From assembly GCF_900187425.1 (NCBI RefSeq), contig NZ_FYDJ01000009.1:124001-188000 (forward strand): a stretch of 64,000 nt of DNA. The letters are read 5' to 3'. Positions 26,697-35,046 of the stretch are shown piece after piece. The position numbers and the translations under genes were made by a program. Each line of letters begins with the position of its first letter. The stretch's first letter is position 1. The DNA is from Pseudomonas sp. Irchel s3h14. GTDB taxonomy: Bacteria; Pseudomonadota; Gammaproteobacteria; Pseudomonadales; Pseudomonadaceae. The notes beneath the pieces were generated by a model. That model was not told the origin of the DNA. It saw only the letters and a program-made list of their open reading frames with translations, and did not search any database.

Positions 26697-27737
26697 ATGC
26701 GCCGAGTGCTGCGTCCGTTGCTGGCCCCGTACCGGCGCTATCGCCACGCCAGAGTGATCCACGCGGTGCGTGTGTCGCTGGGGTTGCTGGCAACGATTCT
26801 GCTGACCACCGGCATCAATCTGCCCCACGGTGAGTGGGCGTCGGTGACGATGCTGGTGGTGATCGGCGGCTTGCAGCATCACGGCAACATCGGCAAAAAA
26901 GCCGCCGAGCGCGCCATCGGCACCTTGATCGGCGCCGGCGTCGGCTTGCTGCTGGTGGCGCAACAGGCGTGGCTCGGGATGCCGTGGCTGACCTATTTCG
27001 CGATGGCCGTGGTGTGCGGGTTCTTCTCGTACCACGCCATCGGCAAGGGCGGTTACACCGCGTTGCTCTCGGCGATTACCGTGTTTATCGTCGCGGGGCA
27101 TGGCGACAATCCGATCACCGACGGGTTGTGGCGTGGGGTGGACATCCTGATCGGCATCGCCCTGGCCCTGGCGTTTTCCTTCGCCCTGCCGCTCTACGCG
27201 GTTTATTCCTGGCGCTACAACCTGGCCGATGCCTTGCGCGACTGCGCGACGATCTACGGGCGAATCATCAATGGCCAATCGGTCACTGATGACGAACACC
27301 ATAAACTCGTGGGCCGTTTGAATACGGTGATGGTGCAACTGCGCTCGTTGATGCCGTCGGTGTCCAAGGAAGTACGAATCTCCATGACTGAACTCGATGC
27401 CATTCAGCGCCACTTGCGGATGTGCGTCAGCACCCTGGAAATCCTCGGCAACACCCGACCTGATGCCAATGACCCCGATGCCATGGCCCATCTGCAATCG
27501 GCCTTGAAAGCCGAGCATCGGTTGATTCGGGTGCAACTGATCGGTATGGCCCGAGCGCTGAAATCCGGGGCGTCCCAGCGGCTGAATCGGCCCGTCGAAC
27601 TGCCGTCGGATTCAAGCCTGACCGCACCGGTTTACAATCCGCTGGACGGCTACCGGTTGTTGGTCCGGCAGTTAGCCGCCAACATCGGCGAGATGCGCCA
27701 GCGACTGGCCAAGACGGCACCGCGCTGGAACATCTGA
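26697..27737 (+). CDS. FUSC-family membrane protein
   Basis: A 346-residue inner-membrane protein with about six hydrophobic segments in the first 170 residues (for example VSLGLLATILLTTGINLP and AIGTLIGAGVGLLLVA). It has the FUSC motif GEWASVTMLVVIGGLQHHGNIGKKAAERAIGT and a soluble helical C-terminus. Related proteins are aromatic-acid or fusaric-acid exporters. It starts 47 nt after the GapN stop. An in-frame CTG at 26661 with GAGGAA upstream could be an alternative start giving 12 more residues. Confidence 0.85.
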   Translation: MRRVLRPLLAPYRRYRHARVIHAVRVSLGLLATILLTTGINLPHGEWASVTMLVVIGGLQHHGNIGKKAAERAIGTLIGAGVGLLLVAQQAWLGMPWLTYFAMAVVCGFFSYHAIGKGGYTALLSAITVFIVAGHGDNPITDGLWRGVDILIGIALALAFSFALPLYAVYSWRYNLADALRDCATIYGRIINGQSVTDDEHHKLVGRLNTVMVQLRSLMPSVSKEVRISMTELDAIQRHLRMCVSTLEILGNTRPDANDPDAMAHLQSALKAEHRLIRVQLIGMARALKSGASQRLNRPVELPSDSSLTAPVYNPLDGYRLLVRQLAANIGEMRQRLAKTAPRWNI

Positions 27738-27751
27738 CGTTTTTTGACGGC

Positions 27752-28648
27752 TTACTGCGTTGTCACCGTCCGACGAAACTTCAGGCTCCAGCCCTGTTGC
27801 ATGCCGGCAGCGGCCAACAGAATCGCGGCAACACCGATCCATTGCAGCGGCTCCAGGCGATGGCCGAAGGCAAACCAGTCAACGAAAATCGCCGCAATCG
27901 GGTAGATGAACGACAGCGCACCAGTCAGTGCCGTCGGCAGTTTTTGAATCGCGCCGTAGAGCAGCACATACATCACGCCGGTGTGGACAATGCCCAGGGT
28001 TACCAGACTGGCCCACGCGCTCGGCGCTTGCGGCAGCGCCGAAAAGTGCGCGAATGGCGCGAGTAACAGCACGCCAGTGGTGACCTGAACCAACGCGATC
28101 AGATGCGGCGGTGTACCGGTCAGGCGCTTGATGATCAACGCGGCAATCGCGTAAAGGAATGCCGCCCCCAGCGCCAGCGCGATGCCCATCAGGTAATCAT
28201 TGCCGCTCTCGCCCTGCCCGCCATGTGCGCTGACAATCGCCAGCATCCCGAGAAACGAAATGCCCAGCCAGAACAGTTTCTGCAGGGTGATTTTCTCGTT
28301 GAGGAACAACGCGGCCAACCCCACCAGCATGAACGGCTGAACGTTGTATACCGCGGTGCCGATGGCAATCGAGGCGCGGGAGTAAGAAGCAAACAACAGC
28401 ACCCAGTTGCCGACAATCGCCACGCCGCTGAGCACGGCCAGCAAGAACGTGGTGCGGGTCAGAATGCCGGGGCGCAGGAAGCCGAATGCCGCGCAGATCA
28501 GCAACAACGTGCCGGCGCCGAACACGCAACGCCAGAACACTACGTCCAGCACCGGTTGCCCGGACACCAGCACGAACCAGCCGATGGTCCCGGAAATCAG
28601 CATGGCGGCGGTCATTTCGAATGACCCGTGACGTATTGTTTTGTCCAT
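27752..28648 (-). CDS. EamA/DMT-family transporter
   Basis: A 298-residue inner-membrane carrier with ten predicted membrane helices arranged as two EamA repeats. Visible are GWFVLVSGQPVLDVVFWRCVFGAGTLLL in the first half and PIAAIFVDWFAFGHRLEPLQWIGVAAILLAAAG at the end. The second of two tandem ATGs (28648) has AGGAG 7 nt upstream. Such carriers export amino acids or other metabolites. It is divergent from an Lrp-type regulator, the usual arrangement for an amino-acid exporter under Lrp control. Confidence 0.9.
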   Translation of the reverse strand: MDKTIRHGSFEMTAAMLISGTIGWFVLVSGQPVLDVVFWRCVFGAGTLLLICAAFGFLRPGILTRTTFLLAVLSGVAIVGNWVLLFASYSRASIAIGTAVYNVQPFMLVGLAALFLNEKITLQKLFWLGISFLGMLAIVSAHGGQGESGNDYLMGIALALGAAFLYAIAALIIKRLTGTPPHLIALVQVTTGVLLLAPFAHFSALPQAPSAWASLVTLGIVHTGVMYVLLYGAIQKLPTALTGALSFIYPIAAIFVDWFAFGHRLEPLQWIGVAAILLAAAGMQQGWSLKFRRTVTTQ

Positions 28649-28783
28649 CATCAGACTCCTGTGTTTGAGCCCAAAGTATGCCAATCCGCCGAGGGGCTTC
28701 TCCAGCGCAAAAAGCAGGCTAAACTCGAAATCTGCCTTTTTTATCAAGGCGGTTTGAATTAATTGCCTAATAGGGGTTTCGCC

Positions 28784-29221
28784 ATGACCGACGATATCGA
28801 CCAAGTGCTTATCACGGCATTGATGGAAGACTCACGCCGCTCGCTCAAGGCTCTGGCGCAGATCAGCGGCCTGTCTTCGCCCAGCGTCGCCGAGCGTTTG
28901 CGCCGCCTCGAAGAACGTGGCGTGCTCAAGGGTTACACCGTCGAGATCGACCCCAAATGCTTTGGCTATCAACTCCAGGCCATCGTCCGTATTCGTCCGC
29001 TGCCGGGCCAGTTGCAGGAAGTGGAACGGCAGATTCAGGCCATCCCGGAGTTCACGGAGTGCGACAAAGTCACCGGCGACGACTGTTTCATCGCCCGCCT
29101 GCATGTGCGTTCGATGGAGCAACTGGACACCCTGCTCGACCGCCTGAATACCCATGCCGAAACCAACACTGCAATCGTCAAGAAAACCCCGGTCAAGCGG
29201 CGCTTGCCACCGATGGCGTGA
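28784..29221 (+). CDS. Lrp/AsnC-family regulator
   Basis: A 145-residue regulator. It has the N-terminal helix-turn-helix (DSRRSLKALAQISGLSSPSVAERLRRLEERGVLKGYTVEIDP, about 12-52) and the RAM ligand domain (VRIRPLPGQLQEVERQIQAIPEFTECDKVTGDDCFIARL). AGGGG lies 8 nt before the ATG. It is divergent from the EamA exporter, which it probably controls in response to an amino acid. The operator must lie in 28649-28783, but no clean palindrome was recognised there. Confidence 0.92.
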   Translation: MTDDIDQVLITALMEDSRRSLKALAQISGLSSPSVAERLRRLEERGVLKGYTVEIDPKCFGYQLQAIVRIRPLPGQLQEVERQIQAIPEFTECDKVTGDDCFIARLHVRSMEQLDTLLDRLNTHAETNTAIVKKTPVKRRLPPMA

Positions 29222-29244
29222 CCCTTTACTCAAATCGCAGGCAA

Positions 29245-29272
29245 GAAAAAACCCGCCGAAGCGGGTTTTTTC
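29245..29272. terminator. Bidirectional rho-independent terminator
   Basis: AAAAAACCCGC-CGAA-GCGGGTTTTTT hairpin between the convergent lrp-type gene and the BI-1/YccA gene. It has an A-run before and a T-run after, so it can serve both strands. Confidence 0.9.
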
Positions 29273-29286
29273 CTCAAGGCTGACGA

Positions 29287-29958
29287 TTAATCATCGCGGC
29301 TCATGATGCCAAACAGCTGCAACAAGCTGATGAACAGGTTGTAGATCGATACATACAGGCTGATGGTCGCCATGATGTAGTTGCGCTCGCCGCCATGAAT
29401 AATGGCGCTGGTCTGGAACAGAATGCAGACCGAGGAGAACAGCACGAAACCTGCGCTGATCGCCAGTTGCAGACCGCTGATCTGGAAGAAGAAGCTGGCA
29501 ACCACCGCGCCCAGCAACACGAAGAAACCCGCAGTGATGAAACCACTCAGGAAGCTCATGTCCTTGCGGCTAATCAGCACGTAAGCCGACAGACCGCCGA
29601 ACACCAGCGCAGTCATCGCAAACGCGGAACTGACCACCTCGGCGCCGCCCTGCATACCCAGGTAACGGTTGAGGATCGGGCCGAGCAGGAAACCCATGAA
29701 ACCGGTCAGGGCAAATGCCGACACCAGGCCCCAAGCCGAATCACGGAGTTTGTTGGTGAGGAAGAAAAGGCCGTAGAAACCGATCAGCACCACGAAAATG
29801 TTCGGGTAGCCGACACGCATCTGCTGAGCGACAAACGCCATCACGCCGCTGAATGCGAGGGTGAGAGCGAGTAAGCCGTAAGTGTTGCGCAGGACGCGGC
29901 TAACCTCTAGCTGCTCAGCCTGCACGCTGTTATTAACTGCGTAATCCTGTTCGCGCAT
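29287..29958 (-). CDS. BI-1/YccA-family membrane protein
   Basis: A 223-residue inner-membrane protein with seven hydrophobic segments. It begins MREQDYAVNNSVQAEQLEVSRVLRNTYGLLALTLAFSGVMA and contains the family motif NLFISLLQLFGIMSRDD at the C-terminus. YccA-type proteins modulate FtsH protease activity in E. coli; BI-1 relatives act as pH-dependent channels. It is monocistronic and followed by the shared terminator at 29245. Confidence 0.92.
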   Translation of the reverse strand: MREQDYAVNNSVQAEQLEVSRVLRNTYGLLALTLAFSGVMAFVAQQMRVGYPNIFVVLIGFYGLFFLTNKLRDSAWGLVSAFALTGFMGFLLGPILNRYLGMQGGAEVVSSAFAMTALVFGGLSAYVLISRKDMSFLSGFITAGFFVLLGAVVASFFFQISGLQLAISAGFVLFSSVCILFQTSAIIHGGERNYIMATISLYVSIYNLFISLLQLFGIMSRDD

Positions 29959-30035
29959 GGCGACACTCCTGTTGGTTTGAAACGTTCAGTCGCAAAGATC
30001 ATAACAGACGCTCTGTAACAAGCCATGCAGAGAGT

Positions 30036-30063
30036 TTGACAGTGTGTTTCATTCAGGTATTAT
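30036..30063 (+). promoter_or_regulatory. Sigma-70 promoter of tRNA-Ser
   Basis: TTGACA (30036-30041) and TATTAT (30058-30063) separated by 16 nt. Transcription would start about 10 nt before the mature tRNA. Confidence 0.75.
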
Positions 30064-30080
30064 GGCGCCCGCAACGCAAC

Positions 30081-30168
30081 GGAGGTGTGGCCGAGTGGTT
30101 TAAGGCAACGGTCTTGAAAACCGTCGACTGTAACAGGTCCATGAGTTCGAATCCCATCGCCTCCGCCA
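30081..30168 (+). tRNA. tRNA-Ser (TGA)
   Basis: An 88-nt tRNA with a GGAGGTG/CGCCTCC acceptor stem and encoded CCA. The anticodon loop CTTGAAA gives TGA, the variable arm is long as in class II tRNAs, and the T-arm is GTTCGAATCCCA. Accessory DNA begins directly downstream, but no duplicated tRNA 3' end was found as an attachment repeat in the window. Confidence 0.95.
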
Positions 30169-30177
30169 TATTTGTAC

Positions 30178-30209
30178 CGACAAAGCCCTGATTATTCAGG
30201 GCTTTGTCG
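30178..30209 (+). terminator. Terminator of tRNA-Ser
   Basis: A perfect 14-bp stem (CGACAAAGCCCTGA / TCAGGGCTTTGTCG) with a TTAT loop, followed by TTTC, 10 nt after the tRNA. Confidence 0.88.
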
Positions 30210-30247
30210 TTTCTGGGGTTTGAGCGGCACCCATTGTTTTTAGCATG

Positions 30248-30281
30248 CGTTACAAAACTATTTGGCGACCGTTACAAAACT
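30248..30281 (+). promoter_or_regulatory. Tandem CGTTACAAAACT repeat
   Basis: CGTTACAAAACT occurs at 30248 and again at 30270, exactly 22 nt (two helical turns) apart, about 95-125 nt upstream of the 69-residue gene. The arrangement suggests binding sites for an activator or repressor of that gene. Confidence 0.5.
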
Positions 30282-30374
30282 TTCCAGTTTTCTCCCTCCT
30301 CCGGCGTCCTGCCGATCGTTAAACATCCTTCATGTAACGCGGTGCTACGCAGTCCTCAAAACCGAGGAATCGCG

Positions 30375-30584
30375 ATGCCACATTCAGACCTGCTCCCCTC
30401 CCTGCTGTACAAGATCAACGAAAACCAACTCGCCCTGGAGGCCGCCATCCTGGAGCTTTCCAATTGGGTCAAGGCGCGAGGTTCGGCTGACGTCGCCGAC
30501 AACGTGCGCGGCGCCTTGGACACCATCGACAAGAACGAGGAGTTCATCAAGCTGACGCTCGCGGTACTGATGACACCAGAGTGA
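30375..30584 (+). CDS. Small helical protein, phage/tailocin-region type
   Basis: A 69-residue soluble protein, MPHSDLLPSLLYKINENQLALEAAILELSNWVKARGSADVADNVRGALDTIDKNEEF by its sequence character largely helical. GAGGAA lies 6 nt before the ATG. I recognise it as a small hypothetical family often found near prophage or tailocin loci of Pseudomonas, but know no function. It follows tRNA-Ser and is preceded by the tandem 12-mer repeat and by a segment (30293-30318) repeated at 32685-32709. Confidence 0.75.
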   Translation: MPHSDLLPSLLYKINENQLALEAAILELSNWVKARGSADVADNVRGALDTIDKNEEFIKLTLAVLMTPE

Positions 30585-30978
30585 TCGCTCACAGGCAGAA
30601 ATCGGCCAGCAGCAGATATGAGCGGGCTCACTACCTTTGTGACAAAGGCGATCAGCGAGTTTGTTTCAGCGTTTGCCAAGTACAAAGACACATGACACCT
30701 GTCCATCGGCGCCCAGAACCAACTCACGCCTAAACTGCGGGTGAACATTGGTGTGGCTGGGCGACATGGACGTGCAGCAAACCAAAAGCCGTTCCGGCGG
30801 CACAGCGCTTTTAACCGGTGCGATTGTCAGATTCGAGCGTGCTGATTTCTGCTATCAACGAACGCTTTGAATCTGAGACCGGATGAATGGTCGGGCAAAA
30901 TACGGCGAAGCAATCATGATGCGACTAGCGTTATGTATCCGTACTGCCATCCCGGCATACATATAGCGGTGACTTGCA
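30585..30978. other. Intergenic region without clear gene
   Basis: This 394-nt stretch lies between two plus-strand genes. It contains an unsupported 25-residue frame at 30618-30695. Otherwise I see no repeat, terminator or gene. Its AT-richer end leads into the DUF2092 gene. Confidence 0.4.
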
Positions 30979-31788
30979 ATGGATAAGATCGCCCGAAAAT
31001 TGATCATCCCCTCCGTAGCCCGCATTACCGGAGCAGGACTTGCCCTAATCGCCGGATTGGGCATAACTCAAGCGGCACATGCCGATGAGGCCTATGCCAA
31101 AAGCCAACTCAAGAACATGTCCGACTACATGTCAGCGCAAAAAAACATATCGTTCAACTATGACACCATTCTTGAAGTCGTCACTAAAGATCAGCAAAGA
31201 CTGGCCCTGGCAGGCTCCGGTGCTACGTCGATCAACCGGCCTGACAAGCTGCACACTACACGTTCCAGCGGCTTTGCAGACATGGAAATGTTGTTTGATG
31301 GCAAGACGCTCACGTTGATTGGTAAAGGTAAAAACATTTACACGCAGATCGAAGTTCCGGGCACGCTTGACCATCTGTTCGATGTACTACGGGATAAATA
31401 CGACAGGCCACTTCCCGGCGCTGACCTGTTCATGTCAAACCCTCAAGATCAATTGATGGCAGACGTGACCAACATCAAAGACTTGGGCAGCGGTGTTATT
31501 GGCGGTGTCGAATGCGATCACCTGGCTTTCAGGAAGAAAGAAGTGGATTGGCAAATATGGATTGCCCAGGGCGAGCGGCCCTACCCTTGCCGTTACTCCG
31601 TTACGTCAAAAAAGATTGCCGGTGGTCCGCAGTACAGCATTCAGCTAAGCGACTGGAAAAGCGGCGATGCCGTTGCGCCTGAAGATTTCGCTTTTAATAA
31701 CTCAACGAATGCCAAAAAAATCGAGTTGAAAGACCTGCCCAACGCCGAGGACTTACCGAGCAACTTTGTGCGAGGAAAAACCAAATGA
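30979..31788 (+). CDS. DUF2092 exported protein
   Basis: A 269-residue predicted periplasmic protein. The signal region ITGAGLALIAGLGITQAAHA ends near residue 35. The mature part has the DUF2092 pattern LKNMSDYMSAQKNISFNYDTILEVVTKDQQRLALAGSG, KLHTTRSSGFADMEMLFDGKTLTLIGKGKNIYTQIE and a LolA/LolB-like beta fold. The function is unknown. Base composition is lower in GC than the flanking core genes, fitting an accessory origin. The last 4 nt overlap the next small gene, with which it is commonly paired. Confidence 0.85.
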   Translation: MDKIARKLIIPSVARITGAGLALIAGLGITQAAHADEAYAKSQLKNMSDYMSAQKNISFNYDTILEVVTKDQQRLALAGSGATSINRPDKLHTTRSSGFADMEMLFDGKTLTLIGKGKNIYTQIEVPGTLDHLFDVLRDKYDRPLPGADLFMSNPQDQLMADVTNIKDLGSGVIGGVECDHLAFRKKEVDWQIWIAQGERPYPCRYSVTSKKIAGGPQYSIQLSDWKSGDAVAPEDFAFNNSTNAKKIELKDLPNAEDLPSNFVRGKTK

Positions 31789-31976
31789 ACTTCTTGATGA
31801 AATCATGCGGCTTTCTTCTGGCTGGATTCGTTCTGATGTGTGCGCTGGAGCTGGGAGAGACCTTGTCGATCCCTGGAGTACACAGTTTGATTCCCCAGGC
31901 AGAGGCTGTGGTCGGGCGTCCACTCACACCCGTAAGTGTTGCCGGCGTAGCGAGGCGCACGGCACGGCGAAATTAA
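31785..31976 (+). CDS. Small membrane-anchored protein paired with DUF2092
   Basis: A 63-residue protein whose ATG overlaps the DUF2092 stop (ATGA). Residues 7-25 (SCGFLLAGFVLMCALELGE) form a membrane or signal segment. The C-terminus VAGVARRTARRN is basic. The translational coupling makes it likely that both act together in the envelope. Function unknown. Confidence 0.75.
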   Translation: MNFLMKSCGFLLAGFVLMCALELGETLSIPGVHSLIPQAEAVVGRPLTPVSVAGVARRTARRN

Positions 31977-32013
31977 GGCACGTTCCAACGGGATTCTTCT
32001 CGTCGAGCCCTGA

Positions 32014-32047
32014 CAAAAAAAGGGGGGCCATCAATGATGCCCCCCCT
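32014..32047 (-). terminator. Minus-strand terminator-like hairpin
   Basis: Read on the minus strand: AGGGGGGGCATCA, short loop, TGATGGCCCCCCT followed by TTTTTTTG. It would stop transcription arriving from the right, where only an IS stub now remains, so its gene may have been lost. Confidence 0.65.
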
Positions 32048-32150
32048 CTAGGGAAACTCTGAAGAAGACTTCCTGATTTTGGCAAAATACCCAGACTCCA
32101 CCCGCCGAGTTTCCCGATGAAGCAAATGACTTTCGCCGATGCCGAGTACG
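32048..32150 (+). mobile_element. IS5-family insertion sequence remnant (left end only)
   Basis: GGGAAACTCTGAAGAAGACTTCCTG resembles an IS5-group terminal repeat in shape. It is followed at 32117 by ATGAAGCAAATGACTTTCGCC, encoding MKQMTFADAEYA, the typical N-terminus of IS5-family transposases. The reading frame then diverges and stops within about ten codons. No right end or transposase body is present, so this is a truncated stub. Confidence 0.6.
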
Positions 32151-32719
32151 CGTTTCCATCAGACAAGCAAAAAAGTTGAAGGTGAACAATTTGCTAATGT
32201 TAACCACCTACAAACGCACCGAAATTCCGGATTAAATGCCCGTATTTATTGGTCGAGAGTGGCTTAGCCCCGTGCCCGTGAGCTGTTAAGTTTGGTTACG
32301 CCTCTTTTTCCCATCTGAGATCGGGAAGCCAGGGCGCGGTAATCGCTTCGGTTCAGATGCTCAACGAGGACTCCAACCGCCAGCATTACGCGTCACGATC
32401 CATTGCAGCAATGTGATTTGAGGCTATGACCGTAGGGGAATTTTTATTGCCTGGCACAGCAGCCAGCAGCGTGTATGCCCCTGTGTATGCCTTGAGTCAA
32501 TGACGCACGTTAATCCCAATGATTACTGGGAAAATACAGGCCAGTTCAAACGCCCCCGGCCCATTTGAGACAACAACGAAGCCCGCCCAGTGCGGGTTTC
32601 GCTGCATCTGGACCTTGGAATGTTGCTGAGGGTTGTTGTGGATTCATGTCGATTCGCGCACGCTTCAGCGACTTTTCAGCAGCATCCCTCTCCGGTGTCC
32701 TGCCGATCGAACACAATCC
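32151..32719. other. Non-coding accessory stretch
   Basis: No supported gene. It holds a hairpin at 32577-32601, a near-duplicate CCCTGTGTATGCC motif around 32475-32495, and at 32685-32709 a segment (TCCGGTGTCCTGCCGATCG) that repeats the one upstream of the 69-residue gene at 30293-30318. Composition is mixed, consistent with several joined fragments. Confidence 0.45.
32577..32601. terminator. Terminator-like hairpin
   Basis: CGAAGCCCGC-CCAGT-GCGGGTTTCG stem-loop with short A and T tracts. No intact gene ends at it. Confidence 0.5.
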
Positions 32720-32840
32720 CTATTTCTGATTCACCAAAGCATCATAGGCCGCCGTGCACGTCATGCCCCGTCCGCGGACTTGATCAGCAATTGCCGCCAT
32801 GACTCCCGCTGCTGCATCAGCCAGCTTGAGTACGTCCACC
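32720..32840 (-). pseudogene. Fragment resembling the 3' end of a phage lysis (Rz-like) gene
   Basis: On the minus strand a frame reads VDVLKLADAAAGVMAAIADQV, then RGRGMTCTAAYDALVNQK and a stop. Its first codons overlap the end of the tail-fibre fragment in another frame, so the two pieces seem joined by a deletion. The Rz assignment rests only on its short helical character and on the usual phage gene order (tail fibre then lysis). It could be another phage gene end. Confidence 0.35.
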
Positions 32841-33628
32841 GTTGTTACCGGTAGCGCCAGATACGCCAGTGCCTCCAGCGCCAACTGTAATGGTCACACC
32901 AAAAAACGCTGAAGTGATGAGGCTTTTTGCGTATGCCCCTGCGCCGCCAGGTGCGCCAACTGATGCCTGACCAGAGTTGGTAGCGGCCGACCCGCCGCCT
33001 GCGCCACCTGCCGCCTGAACTTTGGAACAACCTTTTATGTGCCTGCTGTCGGGATGTAGGTGAAAGTACCTGCTGTGCTGAACACTTGGATGTTGAGCAA
33101 GCGCCCAGACATTGCATTCCCGCCGCTGGCAGTAATCAGAATCCAAGCATCCAGGGTGAGCGAATATTTCAGGCTGATTCGGCTATTTGCCGCGAACTCG
33201 CCTCCGCTCAAGGCTGCATGACCCAAGCCGACAATGGGCTTTGCGGTAATACCATTCCGGGCGAAGGTGCTTGCCCCCGTGTTTGCAGCGATGGCAATGG
33301 TATCAAGTGTCAGGTTGTCGGTCAGCGATGTGACAGCTGGCGTATACGTGGCTGTATATGCAATTGCTGCTCCAGCCCCAACTACAAACATGCCCGCACT
33401 TACAGCCTCACGTAGCGTAGAGTCAATCTCCCCCATATCCAGCCAGTCTGTATTCGCGCTGTTACGCTTTTTCATACGATTCGTGCCAGTGTCAGCCCAG
33501 ACCTGGCATGGGACTGTCGGGCTTGGCGCTGACGCTCCGCTGCTTTGCGAGGCGAGCCGCACCGAGCGCGGCATTCAGATCGGCTCGAAATGCAGCGCCG
33601 GGGCCGTTGGCAATGTACATTTCGCGCC
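32817..33628 (-). pseudogene. Phage tail-fibre gene remnant with frameshifts
   Basis: Minus-strand fragments read, in three successive frames, ANGPGAAFRADLNAALGA (about 33620-33570), ASQSSGASAPSPTVPCQVWADTGTNRMKKRN through to STAGTFTYIPTAGT (33574-33035), and KVQAAGGAGGGSAATNSGQASVGAPGGAGAYAKS (33020-32820). Together these match the order of a Pseudomonas tail-fibre C-terminal half, including the glycine-rich end. Two frameshifts and loss of both ends make it non-functional. It shows that a tailed phage or tailocin once occupied this place. Confidence 0.7.
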
Positions 33629-33647
33629 ACTAGCGACCTTACCGTGA

Positions 33648-33851
33648 TCAGTTACCTCGGCTGAGCTGCACGTTCTGGGTCGTGCATTCGGAGGTGCTAA
33701 CGGTGTTCGTGAAAGCATTCATCTCCACAGAGCACTTCTCGATGTTCAAGCCGTTACGGCCATCACTGGAAATATTAGTGACGTATGGGCCGGCGCTTGT
33801 GCAGCCGGCCAGAACAGCGAGCAGGCCCAAGGTAACAATATTGAATTTCAT
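33648..33851 (-). CDS. Small lipoprotein
   Basis: A 67-residue lipoprotein. The signal MKFNIVTLGLLAVLAGC ends with lipobox LAGC (Cys17). The mature part CTSAGPYVTNISSDGRNGLNIEKCSVEMNAFTNTV has two further cysteines that could pair. AAGGAC lies 5 nt before the ATG. I recognise it as a common Pseudomonas small lipoprotein of unknown role. It is intact in an otherwise decayed region, so probably still expressed. Confidence 0.8.
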   Translation of the reverse strand: MKFNIVTLGLLAVLAGCTSAGPYVTNISSDGRNGLNIEKCSVEMNAFTNTVSTSECTTQNVQLSRGN

Positions 33852-33999
33852 ATGAGTCCTTTCGAGCAGTGGCCTGAGCCAACTGGTTCGCCGAATCCGG
33901 CATTGAGATGTAGTCAAAAGCGTAGACCAACCCGAATAAACCACCCACCCTACTGTCGCATCCGGTCACGGAGGGCGGCGCCTACCTGAGGTAAACGCA

Positions 34000-35009
34000 A
34001 TGCCTGTTCTCCACAGCATCATCCACAAAATCGACAAGAAGCCCGACGGTAGTCCGGCGATCCTGCACCGTAGCGGCGCAGAACTGGACGAGAGCCAGGC
34101 CCGCGATGATCTAATCAGCCGGCTCAACGAAAGCTACAACGCAAAGACCGGCAAGGCCTGGGGCTTCTTCCATGCCGAATCGGGCGCCCACCCTTTAAGT
34201 GGCTGGCTGAGCAAGTACCTGGACGGCACCGATGACTTCTCGGAGTTCAGCGGCAACGCTGTCGAGCATCTGACAATGCTCATGGAAGAATCCAACCTGT
34301 CGATAGGTAGCAACGTCCTCTTCTGCCATTACCTGCAAGGCATGACCGACTATTTAGTCATTGCCCTGGTGCAGGAAACCGAAGCCGTACTGATGACCGA
34401 CGGGCTGGCACTGATGCCGATCCGGCGCCTGGATCTGGATCGCATCCAGCTGGCCGCGCGTATCAACCTCAGTGAATGGAAGAGCAACCCAGCGTCCCGC
34501 CAGTACATTTCGTTCATCAAGGGCAAGAATGGGCGGAAGGTAAGCGAGTACTTCCGTGATTTCATCGGCGCGCAGGAAGGTGTCGGGACGGACCAGGCGA
34601 AACCCGCACCCTGCTCAAGGCATTCAGTGACTTCGTTGAAAGCGAAGACCTCGGCGAGGATTCAGCTCGCGAGAAGACCAACACACTTGTCAGCTATGCG
34701 ATGGTCCAGGCGAAGCTCGGCGAGCCAATCACCATCGACGAGCTATCCAAAGTGCTCGATGACGATCAGCCAAAGGCGTTTGCCGACTTCATCCGCGATA
34801 AGGATTACGGCCTGTCGGCTTCGCTCCCGCCAGACAAAAAGACTCTGAACAAATTCCGGCGCTTCACCGGCCGCATCGATTGCTTGTCGATCAGCTTCGA
34901 GCAGCACCTGCTTGGTTCGAAGATAGAGTTCGACGAAGCTGGAGGCACCCTGACGCTGCGCGGGCTGCCATCCCAACTGACTGATCAGCTCAAGCGCGCA
35001 TCGTCCTGA
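34000..35009 (+). pseudogene. Nucleoid-associated protein NdpA/YejK, frameshifted
   Basis: The first frame (34000 to about 34590) encodes the NdpA N-terminus, e.g. SIIHKIDKKPDGSPAILH, GFFHAESGAHPLSGWLSKYL, and ISFIKGKNGRKVSEYFRDFIGAQEGV. The continuation GETRTLLKAFSDFVESEDLG to SFEQHLLGSKIEFDEAGGTLTLRGLP lies in another frame ending at 35009. Restoring a single base near 34583-34600 gives about 336 residues, the normal NdpA length. A 1-nt deletion (real or a sequencing error) therefore breaks it. The family binds nucleoid DNA; copies on islands are common. Confidence 0.85.
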
Positions 35010-35046
35010 CACTCTCGCGCTACCCGCCAGCAGCTCTCAATCTTCG

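Noticed and set aside
30618..30695. A 25-residue frame, MSGLTTFVTKAISEFVSAFA and five more residues
   Set aside because: Amphipathic and peptide-like, but no ribosome site and no second line of evidence; too short to support as a gene or toxin.
32240..32360. 5S rRNA-like text around CATCTGAGATCGGGAAGCC
   Set aside because: Superficial resemblance only; no 5S secondary-structure arms and no rRNA neighbours.
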